A stretch of 64,000 nucleotides of DNA from an uncultured Aquimarina sp. (GTDB lineage: Bacteria > Bacteroidota > Bacteroidia > Flavobacteriales > Flavobacteriaceae). The position numbers and the translations under genes were made by a program. Positions 1 to 8,399 of the stretch are shown here, piece by piece. The stretch spans positions 182,745 to 246,744 of the forward strand of contig CANMLU010000008.1 of NCBI GenBank assembly GCA_947498815.1, given 5' to 3'. The notes under the pieces were generated by a model. It did no database searches. It worked only from the letters and a program-made list of their open reading frames with translations, and was not told the origin of the DNA. The stretch's first letter is position 1. Every line of letters starts with the position of its first letter.

Positions 1-54
1 ATAACCTTAAATAAGGTTCAATTAGAAGGAAAAATCTTTTGCAGATAGATATAC

Positions 55-84
55 AAACCCGCCTTAATACTTGGCGGGTTTTTT
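55..84 (+). terminator. Intrinsic terminator of an upstream gene outside the window
   Basis: A stem of AAACCCGCC and GGCGGGTTT with a nine-base loop is followed by a run of T on the plus strand. No gene lies between it and the window edge, so it probably ends a plus-strand gene located to the left. Confidence 0.7.
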
Positions 85-177
85 AATTTCTTGACTGTAT
101 ATAGTCTTCATCTATTTCTTAAGATTTGTACTTTGTGCGGTAATAATTTTTTTAGTACATAGGAGTTTATATTGATT

Positions 178-381
178 CTATAAAGGGCAGAATGAGCCAA
201 AACCTGTTCCGCATTGAGCAATTCCACCAGTACCACAACCCGATACAGTTAAACCGCAGATTACAAGAAAGCGCCTACCATTAATGGTGATAATAAAGGT
301 TTGTCGTCCTCCTCCATTTATATATTGCTGTGCCTCTTTACTTAAGAGCTGTGCGCCTTTTAAATTTGATAGTTTTTTCAT
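178..381 (-). CDS. Small bacteriocin-like peptide with double-glycine leader
   Basis: The 67-residue peptide starts MKKLSNLKGAQLLSKEAQ and continues QYINGGG, the pattern of flavobacterial double-glycine leaders removed by peptidase-containing ABC exporters. The ATG at 379-381 is chosen because the leader begins there; the reading frame stays open further upstream but that part looks non-coding. The predicted core of about 42 residues after GGG has a hydrophobic middle (FLVICGLTVSGCG) and four cysteines, three in CG steps and the last in the C-terminal CPL, so disulfides or other crosslinks are possible. Family knowledge: such peptides are exported as bacteriocins or signals. No exporter, immunity or modifying gene is visible nearby, so the role is inferred from the leader alone. 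Confidence 0.6.
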   Translation of the reverse strand: MKKLSNLKGAQLLSKEAQQYINGGGRQTFIITINGRRFLVICGLTVSGCGTGGIAQCGTGFGSFCPL

Positions 382-1000
382 AATATTATTAATTTGGATT
401 TTGTTAATTGTTGTTATAAAAAACCTTGTATACTTCCATGTAGTAATACAAATATCTAAAACCAGCTCTTCGTATATCACTCACTATATAAAGATATGAT
501 TTTTTTCTTATCTTAAAAAGACTAAAAATGGTTGTTCTCTTAATGCTCTTTCGGTAGATATTGTTAATGCTATGCTGTATAAACTCACCATAAGGGTTTA
601 ATGGCATTTTTACCTGCACGAATACTTTCTGAGACTCAAATACTGAGTTGGTAATCTATGTATTGGCCTCAAAAATAGTAAAACTATGTACTTTAGTACA
701 TCTCGCTTTAGCTTCTAAAAACGATTATCTTTATAATACGTCAGAACAAAGGTTAAATGATCAAAGTGTTTCTTGGTTGACTGTTTATAAAGTTTAGAGT
801 ACAAAGTATCGTTATGATGTTCTAAAAAAACCAAATATTTGCTTTAACAACCATATTGGAGACGCAGATCGAGTTAAATATTTTGACCAAGATTATTTTA
901 AAATTAAATTTTTTAGTTTTTGCTTCTTTTACTTATTTTGATTTTGTTTTATGAAGTTTGTCTAATTTTTTAAAGAAATACGTTTATTTTAGTGTCCTCT
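382..1000. other. Intergenic stretch of about 620 bases, possibly with decayed coding sequence
   Basis: No convincing gene is seen. A short plus-strand frame at about 633-797 reads like protein (it contains YLYNTSEQRLNDQSVSW), meets a stop, then stays open in the same frame to about 940, which could be a broken gene. It has no good start and no recognised family. An ATGTAC/GTACAT inverted repeat lies at 686-701. Promoters for the flanking genes must lie here but none matches the flavobacterial consensus well. Confidence 0.4.
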
Positions 1001-1708
1001 ATGAAGAAGTTAGTATTCATTATATGTTGCTTATCTGTGTTCTCCTCTTTAGGGCAGGAAATTATTCAAGACCCACAACCCGAGGTAGTGCTAGACTCGC
1101 TTTATCGTGAAGATCAATTTTATGTTGGTGTGACCTTTAATTTACTGCTTAATAGGCCTAGTGATGTTAGTCAATCTGGTTTTTCTGGTGGATTGCATCT
1201 GGGGTTTATAAGAGATATGCCAATTAATAAAAAACGAAATGTAGCTTTTGGTTTAGGTGTGGGATATTCGTTGAACGTATATAATCATAATTTGTTTATT
1301 GGTGAAGAAGAGACAACAGGGCAAAATGTTTTTGCTCGTTTACAAGGCACCGATTTTGGTATTAACCGATTTTCAACCCATTTGGTAGAGGCTCCATTAG
1401 AATTCAGATGGCGCACATCGGTACCCGAAACACATAAGTTTTATCGAATATACACCGGTTTTAAATTTGGGTATCTTTTTTATTTTAATTCAAACTTTAA
1501 ACAAGCTGATCTGCGGGTAAAACAAACAAAAGTTGATGAGCTAAATCGTTTCCGCATTGGTGCGACTTTTACTTTCGGATGGAATACATTTAATTTTCAC
1601 TTTTATTATAGTTTGAATCCATTGTTTAATGATAAGGCTTTGCTGGATGATGGGGATAAGGTTGGATTAAATACTGCCAAAATAGGTCTGGTGTTCTATA
1701 TTTTATAA
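1001..1708 (+). CDS. PorT-like outer-membrane beta-barrel protein
   Basis: This 235-residue protein starts MKKLVFIICCLSVFSSLGQ, a signal peptide. The ATG at 1001 is preferred over an in-frame GTG at 992. The rest is built of alternating aromatic and polar strands (for example FYRIYTGFKFGYLFYF and FRIGATFTFGWN) and ends in a hydrophobic strand finishing IGLVFYIL, as expected of a small eight-strand outer-membrane barrel of the porin/PorT type (OMP_b-brl). Its 3' end overlaps the convergent membrane-protein gene by six bases. Proteins of this type are often found next to rpoN in flavobacteria (from memory). Whether it takes part in type IX secretion, as true PorT does, cannot be told from sequence. 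Confidence 0.7.
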   Translation: MKKLVFIICCLSVFSSLGQEIIQDPQPEVVLDSLYREDQFYVGVTFNLLLNRPSDVSQSGFSGGLHLGFIRDMPINKKRNVAFGLGVGYSLNVYNHNLFIGEEETTGQNVFARLQGTDFGINRFSTHLVEAPLEFRWRTSVPETHKFYRIYTGFKFGYLFYFNSNFKQADLRVKQTKVDELNRFRIGATFTFGWNTFNFHFYYSLNPLFNDKALLDDGDKVGLNTAKIGLVFYIL

Positions 1709-2311
1709 CCAGAAGTTAACTAATGTAAGTTGGGGAATAACTCCAATCAAAAACCCTAGAATTAGTTCCAGATTGCTGTGTGCTTTGTAATGTAATCTTG
1801 ATGTAGCAACCAACCCATTTGTAATCATTAAGGCGGCAATCAATAATGTTAGATTCATGCTAAAATGAATACTTAATGCTATTGTAAACATAGTAATGCC
1901 CGCTATTCCAATCATATGCAAACTGGCCTTGATATTAAATAATATCATAAAAATAGCACTCAATGAAGAGAAAAGAACACCAAGAAAGAAAAAATAAAGC
2001 TCGGGATAGTGATATGCATCAATGATCAATTTGATGACCAGAATTAATAAAATTGACTGTATTAGGAGCGGAGTCTTTCGTTGTTTGATATTTTCAATAT
2101 TCATACTACTAATGCTTCCTATATTTTTAAGAAAGAAATATAAAACAATAGGAATAAAAACGGTAAGTACCGTTAACCCCAAAATTTTACTTTTAATAAT
2201 ATCCTCGGGAATAAATCTGGGAGCTGCTGAAAAATAAATAATTGCACCCAAAAGCGGCATCAAAATGGGGTGAAAAATATAAGAAATGCTTTTAAGAAAA
2301 AAATTCATCAA
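1703..2311 (-). CDS. Integral membrane protein, remotely PAP2-like
   Basis: The 202-residue product has about six hydrophobic segments. Near the C-terminus it carries SRLHYKAHSNLELILGF, which resembles the third motif of PAP2-type phosphatases (SR, spaced H, D/E, G). An earlier KASLHMIGIAG could stand for the motif around the first histidine, but the classic KX6RP motif is not evident, so catalytic activity is uncertain. Its start overlaps the rpoN stop in an ATGA, a sign of translational coupling. It is probably expressed from the rpoN promoter. Best described as a conserved flavobacterial membrane protein of unknown function. Confidence 0.7.
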   Translation of the reverse strand: MMNFFLKSISYIFHPILMPLLGAIIYFSAAPRFIPEDIIKSKILGLTVLTVFIPIVLYFFLKNIGSISSMNIENIKQRKTPLLIQSILLILVIKLIIDAYHYPELYFFFLGVLFSSLSAIFMILFNIKASLHMIGIAGITMFTIALSIHFSMNLTLLIAALMITNGLVATSRLHYKAHSNLELILGFLIGVIPQLTLVNFWL

Positions 2312-3768
2312 ATTTTCTTTCGCAGCCTTGCAACAGGGATTTCCAATTGTTCCCGATATTTGGCTACAGTTCTTCTGGCAATAGGATATCCTTTTTCTTT
2401 TAAGATTTTAGCAAGTTTCTCATCTGTAAGAGGCCTTTTCTTATCTTCTTCACCTATTGTTATCTCCAGTATTTTTTTAATTTCTCGCGTAGAGACTTCT
2501 TCACCTTGATCATTGGTCATTGATTCCGAAAAGAATTCTTTAATAAGTTTTGTTCCATAGGGTGTGTCAACATATTTACTATTAGCAACTCTAGAAACTG
2601 TACTTACATCCATATCGATCTCATCGGCAATATCTTTTAAGATCATTGGTCTAAGATTTCGTTCATCTCCACTAAGGAAATAACTTTTTTGGTAGTGCAT
2701 TATTGCACTCATGGTCACAAAAAGTGTTTGTTGTCTTTGTTTAACCGCTTCAATAAACCATTTTGCAGCATCTAGTTTTTGCTTAATAAACAAAACGGCA
2801 TCCTTTTGAGATTTAGATTTTTCTTTACTTGCCTTATATCCCTGAAGCATATTGTTGTATTCTCTCGAAACATGCAATTCGGGTGCGTTTCGGCCATTAA
2901 GGCTTAATTCTAACTCTCCATCTACAATTCTGATTGTAAAATCTGGAACTACATGTTCAATTAAGCGATTGTTACCTGCATAAGCACCACCTGGCTTTGG
3001 ATTGAGGTGTTCAATCTCATCAATGGCATTCTTTAAGTCCTCTTCTGTAATATCAAATTTTGCCAATAACTTGTCGTAATGCTTTTTGCTGAAATGATCA
3101 AAGGCCTTTTTTAATATCTCTGAGGCCAATTTTATCGGGATAGTCGTCTCTTTTCTATCCAATTGAAGCCAAAGACATTCTTGTAGATTTCGAGCGCCAA
3201 CACCGGCTGGATCCAGTTGGTGAACGATAGTTAAGATGTTTTCAATTTTTTCTTCGGTGGTGTATATGTTCTGAGTAAATGCAAGATCGTCCATAATATC
3301 CGTTAACGATCGTCTTATATAGCCACTTTCATCAACACTGCCCACGAGAAACTGTGCAATCTCTCGTTCTTCTTCATCAAACCTATAAGTGTTTAATTGA
3401 TTGACCAGGTGTTGATGAAATGATGTTCCTGATGCATATGGAACACTTTTCTCTTCGTCATCAGAGCTATAGTTATTGGCACTTAATCTGTAACTCGGGA
3501 TTTCATCATCGCTTAGGTATTCATCTACATTAATATCGGTTTCTATTTTTTCATTGCCATAATCATCTTCAGCTGCGCTTTCATTGCTAAACGCATCTTC
3601 ATATTCATCTGCCTTTTCTTTCCCGCTATCCAATGCAGGATTTTCTTCCATTTCTTGTTTTAAACGTTGTTCAAATGCCTGTGTCGGCAACTGTATCAAC
3701 TTCATGAGTTGAATCTGCTGCGGAGATAGTTTTTGAGAAAGCTTAAAATTTAATTGTTGTTTTAGCAT
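2308..3768 (-). CDS. rpoN: RNA polymerase sigma-54 factor
   Basis: This is a 486-residue sigma-54. Region I is the N-terminal stretch LNFKLSQKLSPQQIQLMKL, followed by an acidic region II (about residues 50-115), the core-binding domain, a helix-turn-helix near DIADEIDMDVSTVSRVAN, and the C-terminal RpoN box ARRTVAKYRE that contacts the -24 element. The start MLKQQLNF at 3768 is chosen because it matches where the family begins; upstream codons in frame are not conserved in type. Sigma-54 needs AAA+ activators, and none is encoded in this window. It overlaps the downstream membrane-protein gene by four bases. In many relatives rpoN directly follows asnS (from memory); here asnS lies about 16.8 kb away. 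Confidence 0.97.
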   Translation of the reverse strand: MLKQQLNFKLSQKLSPQQIQLMKLIQLPTQAFEQRLKQEMEENPALDSGKEKADEYEDAFSNESAAEDDYGNEKIETDINVDEYLSDDEIPSYRLSANNYSSDDEEKSVPYASGTSFHQHLVNQLNTYRFDEEEREIAQFLVGSVDESGYIRRSLTDIMDDLAFTQNIYTTEEKIENILTIVHQLDPAGVGARNLQECLWLQLDRKETTIPIKLASEILKKAFDHFSKKHYDKLLAKFDITEEDLKNAIDEIEHLNPKPGGAYAGNNRLIEHVVPDFTIRIVDGELELSLNGRNAPELHVSREYNNMLQGYKASKEKSKSQKDAVLFIKQKLDAAKWFIEAVKQRQQTLFVTMSAIMHYQKSYFLSGDERNLRPMILKDIADEIDMDVSTVSRVANSKYVDTPYGTKLIKEFFSESMTNDQGEEVSTREIKKILEITIGEEDKKRPLTDEKLAKILKEKGYPIARRTVAKYREQLEIPVARLRKKI

Positions 3769-3990
3769 AAAAAATGGCAATGTTCTTCTACTCACAAAAA
3801 TAAACAAAAAAACAGTGTTTTTATGGAAGTATTAGATGGTTAGTTTATTAAAAAAAGCTATAAGAATAAGAACTTTATTTCAAAAGTTTTTAAAACTATT
3901 TTTTTGCTTTCATCAAGAAACGAGCCAAAAATAATTATAATATGTAGTAAAGGTAACTTTTTAGGCTTTAAAAAAAGCGTAAAAGACAAA

Positions 3991-4629
3991 CTATGGAGTA
4001 AATATCTTGTTTTTAATGGCATAGATTACTAAACCTGTCCTGTTTTTAAGGTTTAATTTTTCGAAAATCGAATCTCTATATCCTTCTATAGTTTTTGGAC
4101 TCAGAAACATATCTCCTGCAATTTCCTTGTATGTTTTTTCTGTACAGGCGTGTTTTATAAACTCAATTTCACGATCTTTTAAAGTAGCAGTTTTTTCTTG
4201 TTTGGGATTGAGAGAGCCCAGCAATAAACTTGTTACATTTTTAGTGTGATAAAATCCTGTCTCTTGCACTTCGACAAGGGCATTCTCAAGAATGCTTTTT
4301 TCGGTATCCTTTAAAAGATAGCCTTTGGCACCTGCTCGAAGCATTTTGAGTATGGTGTTTTCATCTTCTTCAACAGAAAGCGCCAGTACTTTGACATTCG
4401 GGTATTCTTCTTTGAGTGCAGCTGTGGTTTCAATCCCATTCATTATGGGCATATTAATATCCATAAGGACTACATCCGGGATATTTTTTGGGTCTTTAAA
4501 TCGGGTCAGGAGCTCCTTTCCATTTTTACATATATATAATATCTTGAATTTGGCAAATCCATTTACTAAACCTGATAATGCCTGTGATAATAATATATGA
4601 TCTTCTACTATTACTACTGAATATTTCAT
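3991..4629 (-). CDS. NarL/LuxR-type response regulator
   Basis: The 212-residue protein has a receiver domain (residues 1-120) with acidic residues E9-D10, phosphoacceptor D57 in VVLMDINMP, and the switch lysine in GAKGYLLKD. A C-terminal LuxR helix-turn-helix follows (residues 150-205), with TYKEIAGDMFLSPKTIEGYR. It would bind DNA when phosphorylated by the histidine kinase encoded just upstream. A 136-base gap separates it from the kinase gene, so it may also have its own promoter. The target genes are not known. Confidence 0.93.
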   Translation of the reverse strand: MKYSVVIVEDHILLSQALSGLVNGFAKFKILYICKNGKELLTRFKDPKNIPDVVLMDINMPIMNGIETTAALKEEYPNVKVLALSVEEDENTILKMLRAGAKGYLLKDTEKSILENALVEVQETGFYHTKNVTSLLLGSLNPKQEKTATLKDREIEFIKHACTEKTYKEIAGDMFLSPKTIEGYRDSIFEKLNLKNRTGLVIYAIKNKIFTP

Positions 4630-4765
4630 CTGTTTACTTTTGGTGTTTTTTGGTTGTCAGGTGGAATTCGCCAATACTGATTGCAATTGTTACTAATGTA
4701 ATCGTTTTGGCTTATTTCAAGACAGCCTTTACTTTTTATTTGTATGATTTGTTATACTTACAAAA

Positions 4766-5560
4766 TTAGTCAACCTCACTCTCTAATGAAGTTAAACTTT
4801 TCTTATTATAATAATAGGTAAGGGTCAATGCTGTTCCTTTACCTTCTTCGGATTCTAATTTGACCTCTGCATCAATTAGTTTCCCTCTATTTTGAATATT
4901 GCTTAATCCAATTCCTTGTTGAGTATTAGAGTTTTTAGTATTAAAACCAACGCCATCGTCTATAGCGTGTATCACTATTTTGTCTTTGTCATAATGAACA
5001 TCAACATTAAGGTTTGAGGCTTTGGAGTGTTTTATAGTATTGGTAAAAAACTCCTGTAATATTCTGAAAATTATAATTTCAACTTTATCATCAAGGATTT
5101 CTATTTCATTATTACTTTTTATGGTTGCTTTAATAAATTGCATGCGATTAAATCGCTCTATTTCCAGTGTTATTGCTTCGGTTAGATTTAAACTCTTAAT
5201 AGCATCGGGGTTGATTAATTTTGATAATGCACGTAGCTCTGTAAGGCTTTTCGTAATCGTATCGGTTACTTCTTGTAACTTGCTGGGATCATCTTGTGCA
5301 ATATTTACTTGTATTTTGGCCAGCGTAAGTAGCTGGCCAATATTGTCATGTAGCTCCCAGCTTATATTGCGCAAGGTCTCTTCCCTAATTTCGATCTGGG
5401 TCTCCGCAATAGCGGTCTCAAACTTTTTTTGGGCTTCTTGTTGTTGCATCAACAAGTAGTTTTTTCTTTTTTGGAATATCAAAAAAAGAAAAATCATTAT
5501 TACAATGATTACTACGATAGCAATGCCCGTTATTAGTATCGCTGTTTCTTGTCGCTCCAT
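4766..5560 (-). CDS. Membrane-anchored sensor histidine kinase (HisKA_3 type)
   Basis: A 264-residue kinase starting MERQETAIL. A single strongly hydrophobic N-terminal helix (LITGIAIVVIIVIMIFLFLI) anchors it, leaving almost no external domain. The H box is WELHDNIGQLL with the phosphorylated His near residue 71. The ATPase shows FFTNTIKHSKAS (N box) and DDGVGF (G1). With no sensor domain of its own it probably listens to a partner, and its start overlaps the end of the adjacent seven-helix-like protein gene, so the two are coupled. It should phosphorylate the NarL-type regulator encoded next. An alternative start at 5581 would add seven residues. Confidence 0.92.
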   Translation of the reverse strand: MERQETAILITGIAIVVIIVIMIFLFLIFQKRKNYLLMQQQEAQKKFETAIAETQIEIREETLRNISWELHDNIGQLLTLAKIQVNIAQDDPSKLQEVTDTITKSLTELRALSKLINPDAIKSLNLTEAITLEIERFNRMQFIKATIKSNNEIEILDDKVEIIIFRILQEFFTNTIKHSKASNLNVDVHYDKDKIVIHAIDDGVGFNTKNSNTQQGIGLSNIQNRGKLIDAEVKLESEEGKGTALTLTYYYNKKSLTSLESEVD

Positions 5561-6195
5561 ATAAAGCCGATTATGTAGCAAGTGTTAAGTAATATTATCA
5601 AAAGAAAGAATAGAGAAAAAAGAATAGTTATTGCCTCTTCTTTAACATAATATTTAATAGCAATTCTAAAAGGTATATTACCTACATAAAATATGAGCAG
5701 CCCTATGCTTATCCAAAAAAATAAATTCCTTTTTATATGAAAAACACGTTCACTGTTTAGTACTTCTGCAAAATAAAACCCTACCTGTATAACCAATAAA
5801 AAGGAAGCCGTTACAAATGGGATTGATAAGAAATCCGTAAGATAATTCTCATAAAATGAACCAATTATAATTGAAATCAAATATATAATATAAAATGAAT
5901 AAATAGCTTTTTTTCTAAGAGGATTCTTTACTATTCTAAGATATAATGAAGAAAGATATATATAACTTAAAATGAAATATACATTAAAAAGAATTCCATT
6001 GTTTTTAACATCAAAATATTCTCTTAGAACATACCCTAAGTATTCACATGAAATAGTGACCCACAAGTATATTAAGAAATATTTAAGTATAGTATCCTTA
6101 TACTTATAATAATAAATAGATCCAACAATTGCAGATATAAGCCCCACAAATAGGGTTGAAAAGTCTCTTAGAAATACATAAAAACCTTCACTCAT
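5533..6195 (-). CDS. Polytopic membrane protein, candidate sensor partner
   Basis: This 220-residue protein is almost entirely membrane segments, about seven, with short basic and aromatic loops and a positively charged C-terminal WSDKKQRY. No known family is recognised. It overlaps the histidine-kinase gene by about 28 bases and lies 14 bases after the preceding gene, so all four genes form one transcription unit. Inference from context: because the kinase has only an anchor helix, this protein may provide signal detection within the membrane. Alternatives are a transporter-like or structural role. Confidence 0.75.
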   Translation of the reverse strand: MSEGFYVFLRDFSTLFVGLISAIVGSIYYYKYKDTILKYFLIYLWVTISCEYLGYVLREYFDVKNNGILFNVYFILSYIYLSSLYLRIVKNPLRKKAIYSFYIIYLISIIIGSFYENYLTDFLSIPFVTASFLLVIQVGFYFAEVLNSERVFHIKRNLFFWISIGLLIFYVGNIPFRIAIKYYVKEEAITILFSLFFLLIILLNTCYIIGFIWSDKKQRY

Positions 6196-6209
6196 TTTAT
6201 ATTGATATT

Positions 6210-6920
6210 TTATTGAAAATCATATGGAGGAGGACTTTGTTGACCTCCGTTTTTCCCTTGGCTTTCGAGCTGGTCATCTGTAGAAAGGCTTAAAAAAGAT
6301 AAAACTGAAGCTTCATTTATGATATACGCTTTCCCTGCATTAGCCTTTGAAGTGTCTGAAACATTAGATGGAGGTCTTTGAACTAAATCCTTTAATAATT
6401 TTACGCCAACTTTACTTCCTTGTCTATCAATGGCATATGCAAGATTAAGTCTTTGATTGTTAATTAAAGTATCGACAGTTGGATTAAAAAATAACATTTG
6501 CCTGCCTTTAGTTTCTATAGTGGTGTCATTTGGATATTTTCCAAAATAAAACCTCAATTCAGATATTCTGATTTTCGCTTCTACCGAATTATTTTCAATA
6601 AATGCTAGGTAATTCTTAAAATCTTGATAATCAAATGATATAGACCTTGCTGCATCAAAATCAGGAATGGATTGCCTAACCGTATCTTCTATGATTTCGG
6701 CTCTAGAATCATAGCCATAATATAATCTGGATATTTCCTTGAAATTCAGGATGTCTTTCGGATCTCCTGTTGAGGGATAGGGTTCTTGTGAAGATCTATC
6801 TGCTAACAAAAGAGTTGCTCCAACAGCTAGAGCCGCTGTAAGGGTATAGCCCACAATGTTTTTTTTAATGTTTTCAAAAAAGCTTGTTTTGCTTCGTTCG
6901 TTATTTAATTCGTCTGCCAT
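6210..6920 (-). CDS. Unknown single-pass membrane protein, first gene of a signalling operon
   Basis: The 236-residue protein has a short cytoplasmic N-terminus, one membrane helix at about residues 24-41 (VGYTLTAALAVGATLLLA), then a soluble domain of mixed alpha and beta character with a Gln/Pro-rich end. There is no cleavable signal and no lipobox. No family is recognised. It is the promoter-proximal gene of the operon with the polytopic membrane protein, kinase and regulator, so it may deliver or modulate a signal outside the cytoplasm; this is inference only. Confidence 0.7.
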   Translation of the reverse strand: MADELNNERSKTSFFENIKKNIVGYTLTAALAVGATLLLADRSSQEPYPSTGDPKDILNFKEISRLYYGYDSRAEIIEDTVRQSIPDFDAARSISFDYQDFKNYLAFIENNSVEAKIRISELRFYFGKYPNDTTIETKGRQMLFFNPTVDTLINNQRLNLAYAIDRQGSKVGVKLLKDLVQRPPSNVSDTSKANAGKAYIINEASVLSFLSLSTDDQLESQGKNGGQQSPPPYDFQ

Positions 6921-7561
6921 GGTTAGGGTTTTTTTAAGATGTTAGTGATAACTAAAAATACTATTATTCTTCAGTTTTAGAAAAATAATTAAAGATTTTG
7001 TTAAACCCAAGAGTTGTTAAGTCTTTGGTATTAAATGATTTGTTGAGGTTTTGCTTGGTTTTTATATGAATTGCAAATGTTAAAAAAAGGGGGTTTTACC
7101 CCCTCCTTAAAAAGGGAATTACCTCTTTCATTTGACAATTCGTTGTGCAGAATTCTTTTTTGACTCAAAAGAGAGTGGCGAACGAAAAATTCCTCGTTGG
7201 TTTTCATAGTAAAACAACGAAAAGGTTTTTGTCGTCATTTTAGTTATAAAAACCGTCCTATAATTTTCGTTATAAAGAACTATAAATTTTCGTTTCCAAA
7301 ATTGTTTTAACAAAAAAACGCTGCCCATACTGCGTACTTAACAATTCCAATTTTTTGATTTTAATATTAGGTTAAAACAAGCACCGCCCGAAAACGTTTT
7401 TCGTAAAATAATTGTTAAATCTAAATACCAAGATTGCCTAGTGTAAACTCCTCATTTATCTTAATAGTAAAGCTTTTAAAGACCACTAAACTTTTCGAAA
7501 AGTTAAAAAACATCAATAACAAAAAATTAGAACCACAGCTAATCTAACAAACACACAAATT
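6921..7561. other. Intergenic region of about 640 bases between divergent operons
   Basis: It holds the promoters of the minus-strand signalling operon and the plus-strand lipoprotein pair. A 66-codon minus-strand frame at 7128-7328 is open but its composition is unconvincing. A minus-strand terminator at 7082-7103 lies just beyond it, hinting at some minus-strand transcript. An inverted repeat CGAAAACGTTTTTCG at 7389-7403 and two near-identical CTATAATTTTCGT-like words at 7257 and 7281 could be regulatory. Confidence 0.5.
7082..7103 (-). terminator. Minus-strand intrinsic terminator with no clear gene
   Basis: Five G and five C pair around a TTTTA loop. On the minus strand the hairpin is followed by seven T. 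No confident minus-strand gene precedes it, so it may end a small RNA or the doubtful frame at 7128-7328. Confidence 0.5.
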
Positions 7562-8374
7562 ATGAGAAAAATTTATTTAGTACTTGTAACCGTTCTGGGA
7601 TTGTATTCATGTAATACAGATACAGATTACATTGATTCTGTAAGCGAATCGATCGAAGTAGCAGCAAAAAATAGTTCTAAAAACGTAGAACTGATAAGAG
7701 CATGGACCTCAAATAGTAGTAGTCCGGTACAACGAAACTTTGTAAGACGTTTTGTTGTTAAAGTAAAAAACCTGGCGTATCAGAAGCAAGTAGTAATTCG
7801 TCATGCGACATACAATGGAAGCTGGGTTGATATCCCTTTAACTTTTGAGCAATCCATCGAGAATAATGAAGAAATTTGGACTGGCGAAGTAACTCCAGAT
7901 ACAGAAATTTACAGCGATGAATTTGTAGTTAAGTATACTGTAGATGGCCAAACGTATTGGGATAATAATGAGGGTTCGAATTATAGTATGCTCGTTAATA
8001 TGGGGGCATACTTAGCTCCGAATACGCAGGTATTGGTGGACCAATTTTATACAAGATTTGCAGGGAGTTATTTTGCAATTAATGTAGATGCACGCAGAAA
8101 TTATGGGTCATCAGGGTCGGTAGAGGTTGTATATACAACCGATGGATGGGCTACTACGCAAACTGCAGCATTAAGTTATCAAAGGTATTTTAGAGTAGGG
8201 TATGCACATTATATCCAAAGTCCCAATCAGTTTGATATTGATAAATGGGAAACCTCTGTACAAGTTGACCCAAGTGTTACCGCTATAGAGTATGCCATAG
8301 TCTATAAAACGGGAGAAGAAGCATATTGGGACAATAACTTCGGAAAAAACTATAGCATAAATACTTCAAATTAA
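7562..8374 (+). CDS. Lipoprotein with two CBM21-like carbohydrate-binding domains
   Basis: The 270-residue protein has a lipoprotein signal peptide ending LGLYSC, with the lipidated Cys at position 17. Two domains of about 110 residues follow, each ending in the CBM21 signature: YWDNNEGSNY near residue 140 and YWDNNFGKNY near 260. CBM21 domains bind starch or glycogen-like alpha-glucans in eukaryotic regulators and amylases. Here no enzyme domain is attached, so a surface or periplasmic glucan-binding role is inferred. The next gene is a paralogue 25 bases downstream with the same architecture. The second domains share YIQSPNQF. No polysaccharide-utilisation genes (SusCD, GH) lie next to it. 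Confidence 0.8.
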   Translation: MRKIYLVLVTVLGLYSCNTDTDYIDSVSESIEVAAKNSSKNVELIRAWTSNSSSPVQRNFVRRFVVKVKNLAYQKQVVIRHATYNGSWVDIPLTFEQSIENNEEIWTGEVTPDTEIYSDEFVVKYTVDGQTYWDNNEGSNYSMLVNMGAYLAPNTQVLVDQFYTRFAGSYFAINVDARRNYGSSGSVEVVYTTDGWATTQTAALSYQRYFRVGYAHYIQSPNQFDIDKWETSVQVDPSVTAIEYAIVYKTGEEAYWDNNFGKNYSINTSN

Positions 8375-8399
8375 ATATTCACTTTTAAAACCAACAATA

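Noticed and set aside
404-619. 71-codon minus-strand frame upstream of the double-glycine peptide
   Set aside because: It overlaps the peptide's leader region in another frame and reads as random aromatic and basic residues.
7128-7328. 66-codon minus-strand frame as a gene
   Set aside because: Composition is unconvincing, no family resemblance, and only the downstream hairpin argues for it.
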